This document shows positions 43,069-54,349 of a DNA stretch of 64,000 bases, piece by piece. A program made the position numbers and the translations under genes. Source of the DNA: Orientallactaga sibirica (taxonomy: Eukaryota; Chordata; Mammalia; Rodentia; Dipodidae); NCBI GenBank assembly GCA_036365145.1, contig JAEOAD010002279.1, forward strand, positions 430,001 to 494,000. Reading direction: 5' to 3'. How positions within the stretch are numbered: the stretch's first letter is position 1; every line of letters starts with the position of its first letter. The notes beneath the pieces are model-generated. The model searched no databases. It was not told the origin of the DNA and was given only the letters and a program-made list of their open reading frames with translations.

Positions 43069-43560
43069 CAGCAGAGGTTCACAGAAGGCAGCAAGCAATT
43101 CTTGAAGTAGTTAACAAATTTTTCGTGGTTAACTTGATGCTGACTTGCTAGAGGTATAAAGGTAAATAAAATAGTGCCCTGTGGACATGTGGGAAAAAAC
43201 ACAACAGTGAGCAATTTGGTAATTGTACTTCTGTTTACCCTTCTAATTATAAGGCTAATTAAACCCTGATTAGTGGTCTCCACGGATAAATACTTTTGCA
43301 GTGCGTGGTTCCCTTGTGGAGCATTCAAGGCCCGTGAAATTCAGGTCCACAAACAAACTTCCATTCACCGAAGGCTCAGCTACCTTCAGCTTTGGTCATA
43401 CATGTGTTTATTGCACAGAACAAACCCCAGCTAATGAGTTACCTCCTTTCTTAGTGTTTGAAGATGAGTGTGTTTGGCCCCCACTCTCAATTTCTGACGT
43501 ACTAATGATATACTTGAATACATTCTCGATTATTAACATCAGTATGGAAGGTCCTCAGAC
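43069..43560. other. Non-repetitive stretch, conserved-element-like
   Basis: 43110-43290 has a high density of TAAT/ATTA cores ('ggtaattgtacttctg', 'ctaattataaggctaattaa', 'ctgattagtgg') and 'gtggttaac', as often seen in developmental enhancers. No coding frame. Confidence 0.4.
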
Positions 43561-43569
43561 AAAAATCTA

Positions 43570-44640
43570 GAAATACCATTTGATCCAGCTGTACCCAAAG
43601 GACTCTCAGCCAACAAACCTCAGAGACACTTGTGTATCCATGCCTGCTGCATCAGTATTCACAATGGCAGAGTTATGGGATCAGCCTAGGTACCCACCAA
43701 CAGGTGAGTGGGTAATAGTGGCATGGTTGTTAGGGGTGTAACCAACCACGTTCTGATTGGATTTGAGGCTCAGTCCACAGGAGAGAATGAGTGCCTCTTA
43801 CTGTCAGTCTGGTCACAAGACTGTGGCTGGAAGGTCATAGGCCCTGGGGGGGGGTGGCGGAGAGGGGAAACCTACTGCTATCTTTATGCCAAGTGGACGA
43901 GTTGTCACCCATAGGGGACACCCATAGGTTCCTGCTGCTCTCAGCCTCCGACACTAAAGCTTCTTTGGGCAGTTAGCACAGGTGAATGGAGAGACAATGC
44001 TGAGAAGTAGCTTTTTTGGGCTTAGCTTAAAGCACAACATCTGTTATTACCCTTTGCAGAGCCCAGGAAGTGCAGTGGGTGGAGGAAATAATGTAAGAGC
44101 TGGAGGATGGGGAGGAGTGCTGTGGAATGATGCCCTCTGGGTACGGCGTGATGGTGACACACATGAGCTCACAGCAGCTGAGGTCTGCCCGTTGGCTGTG
44201 CCTCAAATATATTATGTACACGTACAAGTTATCAGTGATAACATTTATATTAAATGTGGTGTATGCATATGTATAAAATGGAGTTTTATTCAGCTATAAA
44301 AAACAGTGATATCCTTTACAGGAAAATAGGTACAACTGGATATTATCATACAGAGTAAAATAAGTTAAGTCACAAGTCGCCTGTTTTATCTCATTTTTTG
44401 GATCCTAGATTTTACACAGATACATAAAATCGTCTATGTGTACAGACCATGGAAGTAGAAGTGCGTCTGTCTGAGGGAATGACTGGGAGTAATGGGAGGG
44501 AAGGGAAAGGAGAGGATGGGAAGGTCAGTGTGGTCGTGGTCATTGCATATGACACGCTTGTAAGAAAATGTCTTTATGAAGCCCATCACTATGGACAATG
44601 AATTTACATCACTTTCAAAAGTGCCACTGGATATTAAAAA
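43570..44640 (+). mobile_element. L1 3' end, fragmented
   Basis: 43570-43705 matches the end of L1 ORF2 ('tttgatccagctgtaccc', 'tcacaatggcagagttatgg'). 44270-44640 matches the L1 3' UTR ('gttttattcagctataaaa', 'gggagggaagggaaaggagag'). 43706-44200 is unlike L1 and may be another rodent repeat. Confidence 0.65.
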
Positions 44641-44646
44641 AAGGGG

Positions 44647-45065
44647 AGGCTGGAGAGATGGCTTAGCGGTTAAGGTGTTTGCCTGCAAAGGCAAAGGACC
44701 CAGGTTTGATTCCCCAGGACCCACGTAAGCCAGATATACAAGGGGGCACATGTGTCTGGAGTTCGTTTGCAGAGGCTGGAGGCACTGGCACACCCATTCT
44801 CTCTCCCTTTCCCTCTCTGTCTCTCTCACTCTCAAATAAATAAATAAGGTATATTTATAAAAGTGGGGGCCTGGTTTAGCGGTTAAGTGCTTGCGTGTGA
44901 AGCCTAAGGATCCAGGTTCGAGGCTTGATTCCCCAGGACCCTTGTAAGCCAGAGGCACAAGGTGGTGCATGCATCTGCAGTTCATTTGCAGTGGCTGGAG
45001 GCCTTGGCACGCCAATTCTCTATCTACCTGCCTCTTTCTCTTTCTGTTTGTTTGTCACTTTCAAA

Positions 45066-45114
<49 letters not shown>
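44647..45114 (+). mobile_element. Two tRNA-SINEs (type A) inside one TSD
   Basis: 'aaagtgccactgg' occurs at 44619-44631 and 45116-45128, enclosing SINEs at 44647-44855 and 44868-45114. The second lacks 'agagatgg' in its head and ends in (AAT)n at 45073-45114. Confidence 0.92.
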
Positions 45115-45118
<4 letters not shown>

Positions 45119-45263
45119 GTGCCACTGGGAGCTATGTTCTTCAGTGGTAATGGCATTGGTGAGTTCTCCATGCTTCAGTTAATAGTTTCTTACCCATGCT
45201 CATGTAAGAACCTTAGTTAAACTCACAGGGTCTCTCCCCCTTCCACATGCACAAGACGACAGC

Positions 45264-45274
45264 GCGTGTGTGTG

Positions 45275-45308
<34 letters not shown>
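45264..45308. repeat. (GT)n-(CA)n inverted microsatellite
   Basis: 'gcgtgtgtgtg' is followed by about sixteen CA units. GT and CA arms face each other with one base between. Confidence 0.93.
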
Positions 45309-45310
<2 letters not shown>

Positions 45311-45408
45311 GAGAGCTAGGAAGAGGGTTTTTGTAGGATGAGAGGAGGGGCTAAATATGATGAAATATATTATATATAGTTATGAAATTATAAAAAATAA
45401 ACAAGTAA
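45309..45408 (+). mobile_element. L1 3' UTR end, probable
   Basis: G-rich 'ggatgagaggaggggctaaa', then AT-rich 'gttatgaaattataaaaaat', the style of the L1 end. Confidence 0.4.
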
Positions 45409-45423
45409 TGGCATACTATTTCT

Positions 45424-46389
45424 TTTTTTAATTATTAATTTTTTATTGACACCTTCTATACTTACATACAAAAAACATATGATATTTCCCTCCCCTCCCC
45501 CATTCCCCTTTAGAACTCCAATCTCCATCATATCCCCTCCCTCTCTCCATTATTCTCTCTTTTAATTTGATGTCATCATCTTTTTCTTCTATTATGAGGG
45601 TCTTGCGAAGGTATTGCTAGGCACTGCAAGGTCATGGATATCGAGGCCAATTTCTGTCTGGACAGTTGCATTGTAAGAAGTCATACCTTTCCTTTGGCTC
45701 TTCCATTCTATCCGCCCCCTCTTCCGCAATGGGCCCTGAGCCTTGGAGGGTGTGACAGAGGTGTTTCAGTACTGGGCACTCCTCTATCCCTTCTTCTCAG
45801 CACTATGTTGCCTTTTGGGTGATCCTAGTGGTCATCACCATCTGAAAAGAGAAGCTTCTCTAACCAGAAGTGAGAGTAGCATTAATATGTGAATATGAGC
45901 ATTAAGTGTAGTGCTTTCAGTGCAGCTTGGTGGGAATAATATATACATTTAGTCAGACAGGAGCAGGCTTTATACCCCTAAGGCTCATGACCTCCCTTGC
46001 CATAGACTTTTGCTTAGGTTTTTCAGTACCAGGCATGTATTCCCTCCCATGGAGAGGGCCTTCAGTCCAATTATGGAGCAGTTGGTTACCCCAAGAGTAG
46101 ACATGCCACTATTGCCTCCAAAACATTAAAGGCTTTTGCCAAAGCCCTTGGTTGCCCTTGAGAAACAGATGATAAGACCCTATTGCTGAAGACATCTCTT
46201 GCCTGAGAGGCAAGGTCATTGAGAAAGCAAGCTAGTGCTGAGCAGAAAACCTTCTTCCTGTAGACCAGCTAACTGAAAGCTGTACTGCATGCAGCCATAT
46301 GGGAGACAGAAGTCATCAGCAGTGAAAACAGTGGACACTGAATATTCAAGTTTGGCCATGCAGGCTCAGTGACTGAATGGGTACAATAG
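45424..46389 (-). mobile_element. 5'-truncated L1 insertion with 15-bp TSD
   Basis: 966 bp, read on the minus strand, all 3' UTR-type sequence, with its end at the T-rich 45424 side. Perfect TSD 'tggcatactatttct' at 45409-45423 and 46390-46404. Contains the C-rich complement of the G-rich tract. Confidence 0.88.
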
Positions 46390-46624
46390 TGGCATACTAT
46401 TTCTGAACTAGAATATTTCCATCCGAAATGCTTTCATACTTTTGAGCAGCTGAATCTTCAAGTGTTTACCTGTAGATTGTGAAAGCTTAGTGTTATAATT
46501 ATAAACGTGGTGTCTTAGCATTAGGCAGACCTCAGGGACACCTGGTTTAACTCGCATCTGGAGTAGAAAGATGCTGTTTCTAATGAATGTATATTTCCAA
46601 GTTGAATGTTTTTCTTCAAATTTA

Positions 46625-46821
46625 TTTCGTTTTTATTTATTTATTAGAGAGAGACAGAGAGAAAGAGGGAATGGGCATGCCAGGGCCTCTAGCCCCTGTA
46701 AACAAAGTCCAGGTGCATGTGACACCTTGTGCATCTGGCTTTATATGAGTACTGGGTAATCAAACCTGGGTCCTTTGGCTTTGCAGGCAAGCACCTTGAC
46801 CAATAAGCAGTCTTTCCAGCC
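46625..46821 (-). mobile_element. tRNA-SINE type A, diverged
   Basis: Head 'cagtctttccagcc', body 'agcccctgtaaacaaagtcc'. Confidence 0.9.
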
Positions 46822-46841
46822 TTTTAAAAAAAAGGTTATTT

Positions 46842-47355
46842 TTTTAAATTAATTTTTTAATTGACAACTTCTATACTTACAGACAATAAACCATGATATG
46901 TCCCTCCCCCTCCCCCATTCCCCTTCAGAACTCTGTTCTCCATAATATCCCCTCCCTCTCTCCATTAGTCTCTCTTTTAATTTGATGTCATCATCTTTTT
47001 CTCCTATTATGAGGGTCTGGCGAAGGTATTGCTAGGCACTGCAAGGTCATGGATATCGAGGCCAATTTCTGTCTGGACAGTGGCATTGTAAAGAGTTGTA
47101 CCCTTCCTTTGGCTCTTACATTCTTTCTGCACCCTCTTCCGTAGTGGACCCTGAGCCTTGGAGGGTGTGACAGAGATGTTTCAGTGCTGGGCACTCCTCC
47201 ATCCCTTCTTCTCAGCACTATGTTGCCTTTTGGGTCATCCCAGTGGTCATCACCATCTGAAAAGAGAAGCTTCTCAAACCAGAAGTGAGAGCAGCATTAA
47301 TATGTGAATATGAACATTAAGTGTAGTGCTTTCAGGGCAGTTTGGTGGGAATATA
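46842..47355 (-). mobile_element. Second L1 3'-end insertion, same subfamily
   Basis: Over 90% identical by eye to 45424-45950. More strongly 5'-truncated: it stops at 'ggtgggaata'. Flanks 'aaaaaaaggttatttt' and 'aaaaaaagttattttg' are its TSD. Confidence 0.86.
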
Positions 47356-47370
47356 AAAAAAGTTATTTTG

Positions 47371-47415
47371 TTTTTATTTATTTATTTATTACAGAGAGAG
47401 AGTGAGTGAATGTTT
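47371..47415 (-). mobile_element. tRNA-SINE tail remnant
   Basis: (TTTA)n plus GA repeats only. Confidence 0.6.
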
Positions 47416-47493
47416 TTGATATTAGGACATATAGCACTTGATAACTCAGACCCTTTTTGTTTGTGAAGAATTCTCATTAATAGAGATATTGTG

Positions 47494-47500
<7 letters not shown>

Positions 47501-47527
<27 letters not shown>

Positions 47528-47671
47528 GTTTTGCAAGGTAGGGTCTCACTCTGGTCCAGGCTGACCTGGAATTCACTATGTAGTCTCAGGGTGGCCTCGA
47601 ACTCTCAGTGATCCTCCTACCTCTGCCTCCCGAGTGCTGGGACTAAAGGCGTGTGCCACCACGCCTGGCTT
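47501..47671 (-). mobile_element. B1 SINE with 16-bp TSD and T30 tail
   Basis: 'gatattgtgaattttt' at 47485-47500 and 47672-47687. The long uninterrupted tail suggests a recent insertion. Confidence 0.97.
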
Positions 47672-47699
47672 GATATTGTGAATTTTTAAAAATTAATCC

Positions 47700-48222
47700 A
47701 GAGCAGAACGTTTTGAAATTAAGTTTATACTTTGTATAGACACATCATGTGTTGGTACCTTCATTTCCCTCCTCCCTGGCCCCATTCCACTGAGGAGCCT
47801 GCCTCAGAGGGATTTCTGGATTTCCCCCATGGGAATGTGGGTTATGAGCTATGAGAGCCGCAGCCAGTCATTGTGGTGGGTGCAATGCCTGTGGATAATC
47901 CCTCCCACCCTGGTGGGTGTGTTTTAAGTCTACTTCAGTGTTGAGCTCTCAGCAGCTTCAGGATCTCTGCTTTGGTAGGTGTTGAGTGTCCCCAGCGTCT
48001 GTCTCCATCCCCCTGGCGCAGGTTGTCAGGCTCGCCATGGAAGCAGCTCTCTTGCTCTTCTCGCCAATTCCTCTTGGGTTTCACCTGGGCCCTGCTGGTA
48101 TGCGTGGAATGGTTCATCTCCTCGGTTCTCGCTGCCTTCTGCTCCCAGTCAGCCCTTCCCCTGGTGAGCAGGCTTTCCATCCAAAAACCGGCATTGAGTC
48201 TATCCTCTGGCAAATTGTACTG
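47700..48222 (-). mobile_element. L1 3'-end segment, second copy of the 34.5-kb type
   Basis: Parallels 34545-35480 without the B1 insertions. A 92-codon minus-strand frame is open here but has no known domain. Confidence 0.55.
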
Positions 48223-48239
48223 TAAAAAGCCATGTAATA

Positions 48240-48389
48240 GGGCTGGGGAGATGGTTTAGCGGTTAAGGCACTTGCCTGCAAAGCCAAAAGACTCAGGTTT
48301 GATTTCCTAGGATCCACGTAAAGCCAGATGCACAAGGTGGTGCATGTGTCTGGATTTTGTTTGCAGTGGCTTAGAGGCCCTGGTATGCC

Positions 48390-48484
<95 letters not shown>

Positions 48485-48528
48485 CTTTCTTTCTCTCTCT
48501 CTCAAATAAATAAAAAAATACATATAGA
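48240..48528 (+). mobile_element. tRNA-SINE type A with (TC)n(AT)n tail
   Basis: TSD 'aaaaagccatgtaata' at 48224-48239 and 48529-48544. The tail holds about 19 TC units and 25 AT units (48394-48481). Confidence 0.96.
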
Positions 48529-48705
48529 AAAAAGCCATGTAATAAATTATTTTGCTTATGCAGGATAGCAAAATATGGTCTCTATCTCTTGCTTTCTGTA
48601 TTTTTATATTCTTTCACAAATTTTGCAAGTGTAAAAGCCATTTTTATTTCCCAAGTTATAAAAGAACGGGCTTTCAACTAGATTTAATTTATGAACCATG
48701 GGTTT

Positions 48706-48993
48706 TTTAAAATTTTTTAAAATTATTTTATTTATTTTTGGAGAGAGACACAGAGAAACAGATAGAGAGGGAGAGGAAGACAGATAGAGATGGGCGTGGC
48801 AGCAGTCTCTCAGCTGCTGTGAACGAAATCCAGATGTGTGCGCCCCCTTGTGGGCAAGTGCGGCATTGAGCCCTTACGTCACTTTGCGTCTGGGTAAATG
48901 TGGGACCTGGAGATTGGAACCGCTGTAGATTGGAACCAGTGTTCTTAGGCTTAGCAGGAAGGCGCCTTAACCCCTAAGCCATCTCACCAGCCC
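48706..48993 (-). mobile_element. tRNA-SINE type B with TSD
   Basis: 'tgaaccatgggttttt' left and 'tgaaccatagtttttg' right. Type B with 'ccgctgtagattggaacc' mark. Confidence 0.95.
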
Positions 48994-49029
48994 TGAACCA
49001 TAGTTTTTGAGCTCTTAATGGTATGTCCA

Positions 49030-49328
49030 ATCCTTACACATTTTCACACACATAAATATATAGATGGTATATATATGAATATTTACATATATGTACAACT
49101 CTGTGTACACATATACCAAATGTATGCATTTATAATAGCATATGTTTTATAAAGATATAATTATAAACATACACGTACATATACTATATAATATGTAACT
49201 ATATGAGTACATTTATATATTAGTATACAACATATAGAATGTAAATATATCAGCATATATATGAGGATTTGTAAGTACATCTATTTTTAAATATTTACAA
49301 ATATGTGAATACATATATTTGTGTTTAG
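49030..49328. repeat. AT-rich low-complexity stretch
   Basis: About 300 bases dominated by ATAT/ACATAT words without a fixed period. Confidence 0.85.
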
Positions 49329-49786
49329 TAGAATGTTTCTGAGTGCTCTGGAGTCAGAGTAAACTGGATTAATCATTTATTACTGTAGATTTTTTTATTA
49401 CCTTTAGACTGGGGAAATTGACTTAATCTCTCTTTAGTCATCGACAAAATTGAGAGGTGCATGCGGGGACAGGTTGCAGTAAGAGCTTCAATTCTTTACT
49501 CTTCTTGATCCACTCTGCCATGTCCCTTAGTGGTGCTGTTCCCACTCTGGTCCTGAGTGACATGCCCCTTCAGCGAGGTCTTGGCACGCGTGAAACAAGG
49601 ACACAATGCTCTTGTGTTCCGCTTGTGTTCAGCTCCCCTGCCCTGGTCATGAAAACCTTCTGGTTCTAGCCTGATGGAGGAAGAGAGAGAAGTTGGTTCA
49701 GCCAAAGTCAGCCTAGGTTATTCAATTGCCAGTGCAGTCCCAAACATATGAAGACACCCAGGCTAGGTGACCCTCAAATAATTAAC
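49329..49786. other. MIR fragment and non-repetitive sequence
   Basis: 49340-49450 fits MIR in plus orientation ('gctctggagtcagagtaaac', 'actggggaaattgacttaatc'). 49450-49786 shows nothing recognised. Confidence 0.5.
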
Positions 49787-49788
49787 TG

Positions 49789-50012
49789 AGGGCTGGAGAG
49801 ATGGCTTAGCAGTGAAGGCGCCTGCCTGTGAAGCCTAAGAACACCGGTTCCAATCTCCAGGTCCCACATTTAGCCAGACACAAAGTGCTGCAAGGGCACA
49901 ATGCCACACTTGCCCACAAGGGGTGTGCATGTGTCTGGAGTTTGTTCACAGTGGCTGAGAGGCTGCTGGCACGCCCATTCTCTCTCTCTCTCTGACTCTC
50001 TCAAAAAAAAAA
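49789..50012 (+). mobile_element. tRNA-SINE type B with TSD
   Basis: 'aataattaactga' left and 'aaaattaactga' right. Confidence 0.94.
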
Positions 50013-50160
50013 ATTAACTGAATTGTTGGGGTCATTGGTTATTTAACATTATTGCAGAACTAGAGAGCTGATAGAACACACACAGTGCAGAAATGTTTGC
50101 AGAAAAAAAAATCATTCTTTTTATATGTTTTCTACAATGTTTAAAAAATTATTCAACATG

Positions 50161-50311
50161 TGCTGGGCATCGTGGCACACTTCTTTAATGCCAGCACTCA
50201 GGAGGCAGAGGTAGGAGGGTTGCCATGAGTTTGAGGCCACCTTGAGACTACATAGTGAATTCCAGGTCAGCTTAAGCTTGAGTGAGACCCTCCCTCAAAA
50301 AACCAAAAAAA
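50161..50311 (+). mobile_element. B1 SINE with 17-bp TSD
   Basis: 'aaaaaattattcaacat' at 50143-50159 and about 50312-50328. Body diverged ('gctgggcatcgtggcacac'). Confidence 0.95.
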
Positions 50312-50328
50312 AAAAAATTATTCAACAT

Positions 50329-51092
50329 AAATTTCTACCATTTGCCTAGCCCTTAGTTTATAAGGTGCCTTCACTTCCCTTCATGTCTTCCATAAGATAA
50401 GGAGATTCTGTCTGTTGGTTGAAGGTTATAGAATCAATTCTAAAGGCAAGCCTAAAGTAGCATTCCAAGAGGACAACAATCTTCACGTGTCTCTTGCAGC
50501 ATCTTGAGGCAGGCAGCACTGTTGGCTGGAAAGTGAGGAGGACATCTGACTTGGCCTGAGGGTCCAGCATGAATCCACTTTGCCAGCATAACTGGTAGAG
50601 GGATGTCATGTATTAGAAAGAGATTTTCGGTCTTCAAAGAGCCGCAGCAGGCTTCAGGAATCCGTATGGACCTATGGCCAGGCCAGTTGTTCAGTCAGAA
50701 GAAAAGGATTGCAGATTCCTGCACTGTTTGGAGGGTTTCAGGCTAGAAGGATCCCAACTGAAGATGGCCACATGGTGGCGCTGTGGGATGCACACCCGGC
50801 GAGGCTCTGCTGCGGCTCTAGCGCAGCATCAACAAGAGAGTGCTCTGGGCTCACCTGTGAGTTCCCTCTGCTCACTACCCAAGCCCTCCAGTGTCTGCGG
50901 ACAGTGAGCTCATAAACCCATGCCGCTCTCTCCATCCTCCTCCTTGTTCCGTTTTCATTTTTCAGACAGCAGGAAGGGTTTGCTTTGACATGATGACTTG
51001 GACCAGCACTAGAATATGTTGATTAGGCTGACATGCTCATCAAAACAGGAGTGGTTTTTCTCATATCACGCCAGGGATTAGAAAAGAGAACA
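50329..51092. other. Non-repetitive stretch
   Basis: No recognised repeat. 50755-50830 is locally GC-rich ('gtggcgctgtgggatg') with a short open frame I do not consider coding. Confidence 0.4.
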
Positions 51093-51094
51093 CA

Positions 51095-51305
51095 GGGCTG
51101 GAGACACAGCTTAGCAGCGAAGGAGCTTGCCTGCGAAGCCTGAGGGCCCATGCGCGACTCTCCAGATCCCACGTGAGCCAGACGCACAAAGGTGAGGCAA
51201 GCGCAAGGCCTGCACATGCCCGCTAGGTGGCGCAAGTGTCTGGAGTTTGATGGCAGTGGCTGGAGGCCCTGGTGCGCCAATTCTCTCTCTCTCATAAAAA
51301 AAGAA
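51095..51305 (+). mobile_element. tRNA-SINE type C
   Basis: Forward copy showing 'cacaaaggtgaggcaagcg' and 'ccgctaggtggcgcaagtg'. Confidence 0.94.
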
Positions 51306-51383
51306 AAGATAAGATAACACAATATGTATGATGAGAACACTTATCCAGCCAAGAAGGTCACAAAGAGCCTGCCACATTTCTTT

Positions 51384-51783
51384 TTTTAAAAAATATTTTA
51401 TTAGCCAGGTGTGGTGGCACACGCCTTTAATCCCAGCACTCGGGAGGCAGAGGTAGGAGGATCGCAGTGAGTTCAGGGCCACCCTGAGATTACATAGTGA
51501 ATTCCAGGTCAGCCTGGACTAGAGTGAGACCCTACCTTGAAAAACCAAAACATATATATATATATATAATTTATTTATTTATTATTTATGTAACAGAGAG
51601 AGAAGGAGAGAGAGAGAGAGAGAGAGAGAGAATGGGTGCGCCAGGGCCTCCTGCCACTGCAAATGAACTCTAGATGCGTGAGCCACCCTTGTGCATCTGG
51701 CTAACATGGGTCCTGGGGAATCGAACCTGGGACCTTTGGCTTTGCAGGCAAACGCCTTAACCGCTAAGCCATCCCTCCAGCCC
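51384..51783 (-). mobile_element. tRNA-SINE type A split by a B1 in its tail
   Basis: TSD 'cctgccacatttcttt' (from 51368) and 'cctgccccatttcttt' (from 51784) encloses 51384-51401, the B1, and the SINE body 51570-51783. Confidence 0.92.
51402..51569 (+). mobile_element. B1 SINE nested in the SINE tail
   Basis: 'agccaggtgtggtggcacac' to 'ctaccttgaaaaacc', followed by (TA)n. Opposite in orientation to its host SINE. Confidence 0.94.
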
Positions 51784-51799
51784 CTGCCCCATTTCTTTG

Positions 51800-52490
51800 A
51801 GTGTTATAGGTTGACTGAGTGCAGTCTGCTCCTCATACGAGACATGGCCACTCTCTGACGTGTTCCCATAGACACAGACTCGGTCGTGTTCTTCTCTCGT
51901 CCCCGTGCCTGGACTTTTAAAAACCTCTACCACTGTAACCTTCAGAGAGGCAAGAGGCATTCTGAATTAGTGTGAAAGGATGTTTTTTTTTCTTTCCATT
52001 GATTCTTTGAGGCCCATTATGCAAAACAACAAAAGGACAACTCTGAGTTACTCCTCAATGTCAGCTAGCAAAACATCTGTGAGCCCGAGAAAACGTGGCC
52101 TTGCACTGAACACAGGCTCACCTTTGTGCCTGTGGAACCAGCTAGCCATTTCTCAGGATTCCTGCGACAGCCGCTAGAATGAACATTGAACTGGATTAAG
52201 GGACAGAACATTTCCGTCTGTCTGTCTGTCTCTCTCTGTACCCTATCAGGTTTCAAGTGGTTAGCACTAGTTGACTTTTCTGTGTGTTTGGCGGTTGCCC
52301 TGAGATTTCCCATTTTCCATTTTACTTATGTGATTATAAACTAAGAAGCCTGAGTAGAAGGTAGGGTGATCTAGCTGAATAAAATCGGATCTAGAATTCA
52401 TGGGGTTGGGGGTTCTGTCCCAATTATTTAGACCTGTTTGCATTAATTCAAAGATTACAAGTAGAAAAACATGTTACATTAAAATACCTT
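51800..52490. other. Non-repetitive stretch
   Basis: No gene or repeat. (CTGT)n-like 'gtctgtctgtctgtctctct' at 52216-52236. Confidence 0.4.
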
Positions 52491-52495
52491 TTGGT

Positions 52496-52647
52496 TTTTT
52501 TTTTTTTTTTTCGAGGTAGGGTCTCGTTCTAGCCCAGGCTGACCTGGAATTCACTATGTAGTCTCAGGGTGGCCTCGAACTCACAGTGATCCTCCTACCT
52601 CTGCCTCCCGAGTGCTGGGATTAAAGGCATGCGCCACCACGCCCGGC
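52496..52647 (-). mobile_element. B1 SINE, left arm of an inverted pair
   Basis: Near-consensus. Flanks 'taaaatacctttt' and 'taaaatatcttta'. Confidence 0.95.
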
Positions 52648-52682
52648 TAAAATATCTTTATTTTAAAAAAAGAAACAAAGAA

Positions 52683-52850
52683 GCCGGGCGTGGTGGCCCA
52701 TGCCTTTAATCCCAGCACTCGGGAGGCAGAGGTAGGAGGATCACCGAGAGTTCGAGGCCACCCTGAGACTACATAGCTAATTCCAGGTCAGCCTGGACCA
52801 GAGTGAGACCCTACCTCGCAAAAACTAAAAAAAAAAAAAAAAAAACCCTC
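52683..52850 (+). mobile_element. B1 SINE, right arm of an inverted pair
   Basis: Near-consensus, only 35 bases from the opposite-strand copy. Confidence 0.95.
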
Positions 52851-53450
52851 CTTTTTAGAAAAAAAAAAGATGGTTATGTCTACCTGATTCCAGGAGGTTC
52901 TGGATCACAGACGACCCTCCTTACTCCCACAGGAATAAAGACTGTCCCAGTAGAAATTATGATGGGCTTGGGGAGGTAAAGTATGTGAATTTTTGACTTC
53001 TGGTATTTCCGACCATCCTGTTAGTCATATTTAACAGTAGTTTTAGATGGCAGTTTCTCGTTCTTATAATTAATAGACCTGGTAGACAGAAAATCAGCGA
53101 CTATAGAGGTGATTTGGACAGCTCTATCAATCCATGTGACCTATCTAGGGAGCACGCTGTCTAACCACACAAGTCCATAGTCTTCCTAAGCACACACAAG
53201 ACAGGTCTCCAGGCTAGGAATATATGAGACCATAAAACTGCTCTCAATAAGTTAAAAATAACTTTAATTGGGCACGGTATGTTTCCCAATAGTGCACATC
53301 GACTCAAACTCCACAACTGAATGGAATTTAGAAAACTCCTCGGTACAGACTTGCATACACCCTAAGTCAGAGTACATTACAAAGGATATTAAGAGGTATC
53401 TTTCATTGATGGAGATGAACATGATCATACTTTGAAAGTCCATTTGGAGT
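52851..53450. other. Non-repetitive stretch
   Basis: No gene. 52960-53110 is AT-rich and complex. Confidence 0.4.
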
Positions 53451-53451
53451 A

Positions 53452-53812
53452 TGTGGTGGTTTGATTCAGGTGTCCCCCATACACTTAGGTGTTCTGAATG
53501 CTAGTCTCCCCAGCTGATGGCAATTGGAAATTAAAGCCTCCTGGAGGCAGAGTATTGTTGGGGGCGGGCTTATGGGTATTATAGCCAGTTGCCCCTTGCC
53601 AGTGTTTGGCACATTCTCCTGTTGCTATGGTCCATATTCTGTTGGCTAGGGGGTGATGCCCACCCTTGGCTCATGCCATTGTTTTCCCCTGCCATCACGG
53701 AGCTTCCCATTGAGTCTGTAAGCCAAAATAAATCCTTTTTTCCCAAAAGCTGCTCTTGGTTGGGTGATTTCAGCCAGCAATGCGAATCTGACTGCAACAT
53801 AAGTAGGGCCCA
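53452..53812 (+). mobile_element. URR1-like dispersed repeat, most complete copy
   Basis: 'gtggtggtttgattcaggtg' to 'gcgaatctgactgcaacata'. Middle parts 'gtctccccagctgatgg' and 'ctgtaagccaaaataaatcc' define the family used to interpret 3.1, 29.1 and 35.8/37.8 kb. Confidence 0.75.
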
Positions 53813-53875
53813 GAGGAACATTTGACTTTTGTATAGGTTAGGGGAAAAAACCTCAAAACTATGATCTAGGCTTCC

Positions 53876-54061
53876 ATTTTTAATTTTTTAAATTAATTAA
53901 TTAATTTAAGGGACAGAAGAGACAGTATGGGCATTCCAGGGCCTCCTGCCACTGCAAATGAACTTCAAATGCATGTACCACTTTGTGCAGCTGGCTTTGT
54001 GTGGGTACTGGGGAAATGAACCCAGACCTTCAGGCTTTGCAAGCAATCATCTCTAGCCCTC
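53876..54061 (-). mobile_element. tRNA-SINE, old, stacked copy 1
   Basis: 'gggcattccagggcctcctgc' body, head reduced to 'atcatctctagccc'. Confidence 0.87.
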
Positions 54062-54065
54062 ACTT

Positions 54066-54340
54066 TTAAAATATATTTATTTTTTATTTTTATTTTTACT
54101 TTTTTGGAGAGAGACACAGAGAGAGACAAAGAGAAAGGGAGAGGGAGACAGAGATGGGCGCACCAGCAGCCTCTCAGCTGCTGAGAACGAAATCTAGATG
54201 TGTTCGCCCCCTTTGGTCAAGTGTGGCATTGTGCTCTTGCGTCACTTTTGCATCTGGCTAAACATGGGACCTGGAGGTTGGAACCAGCGTTCTTAGGCTT
54301 AGCAGGCAGGTGCCTTAACCACTAAGCCATCTCTCCAGCA
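54066..54340 (-). mobile_element. tRNA-SINE type B, stacked copy 2
   Basis: Ends 'catctctccagca'. Confidence 0.93.
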
Positions 54341-54349
54341 CAACAAAAT

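Noticed and set aside
44434..45015. 193-codon minus-strand frame
   Set aside because: Made of two tRNA-SINEs and the L1 G-rich tract.
47935..48213. 92-codon hydrophilic minus-strand frame
   Set aside because: Lies in an interspersed L1-end segment; the sister copy at 35.2 kb has a broken frame.
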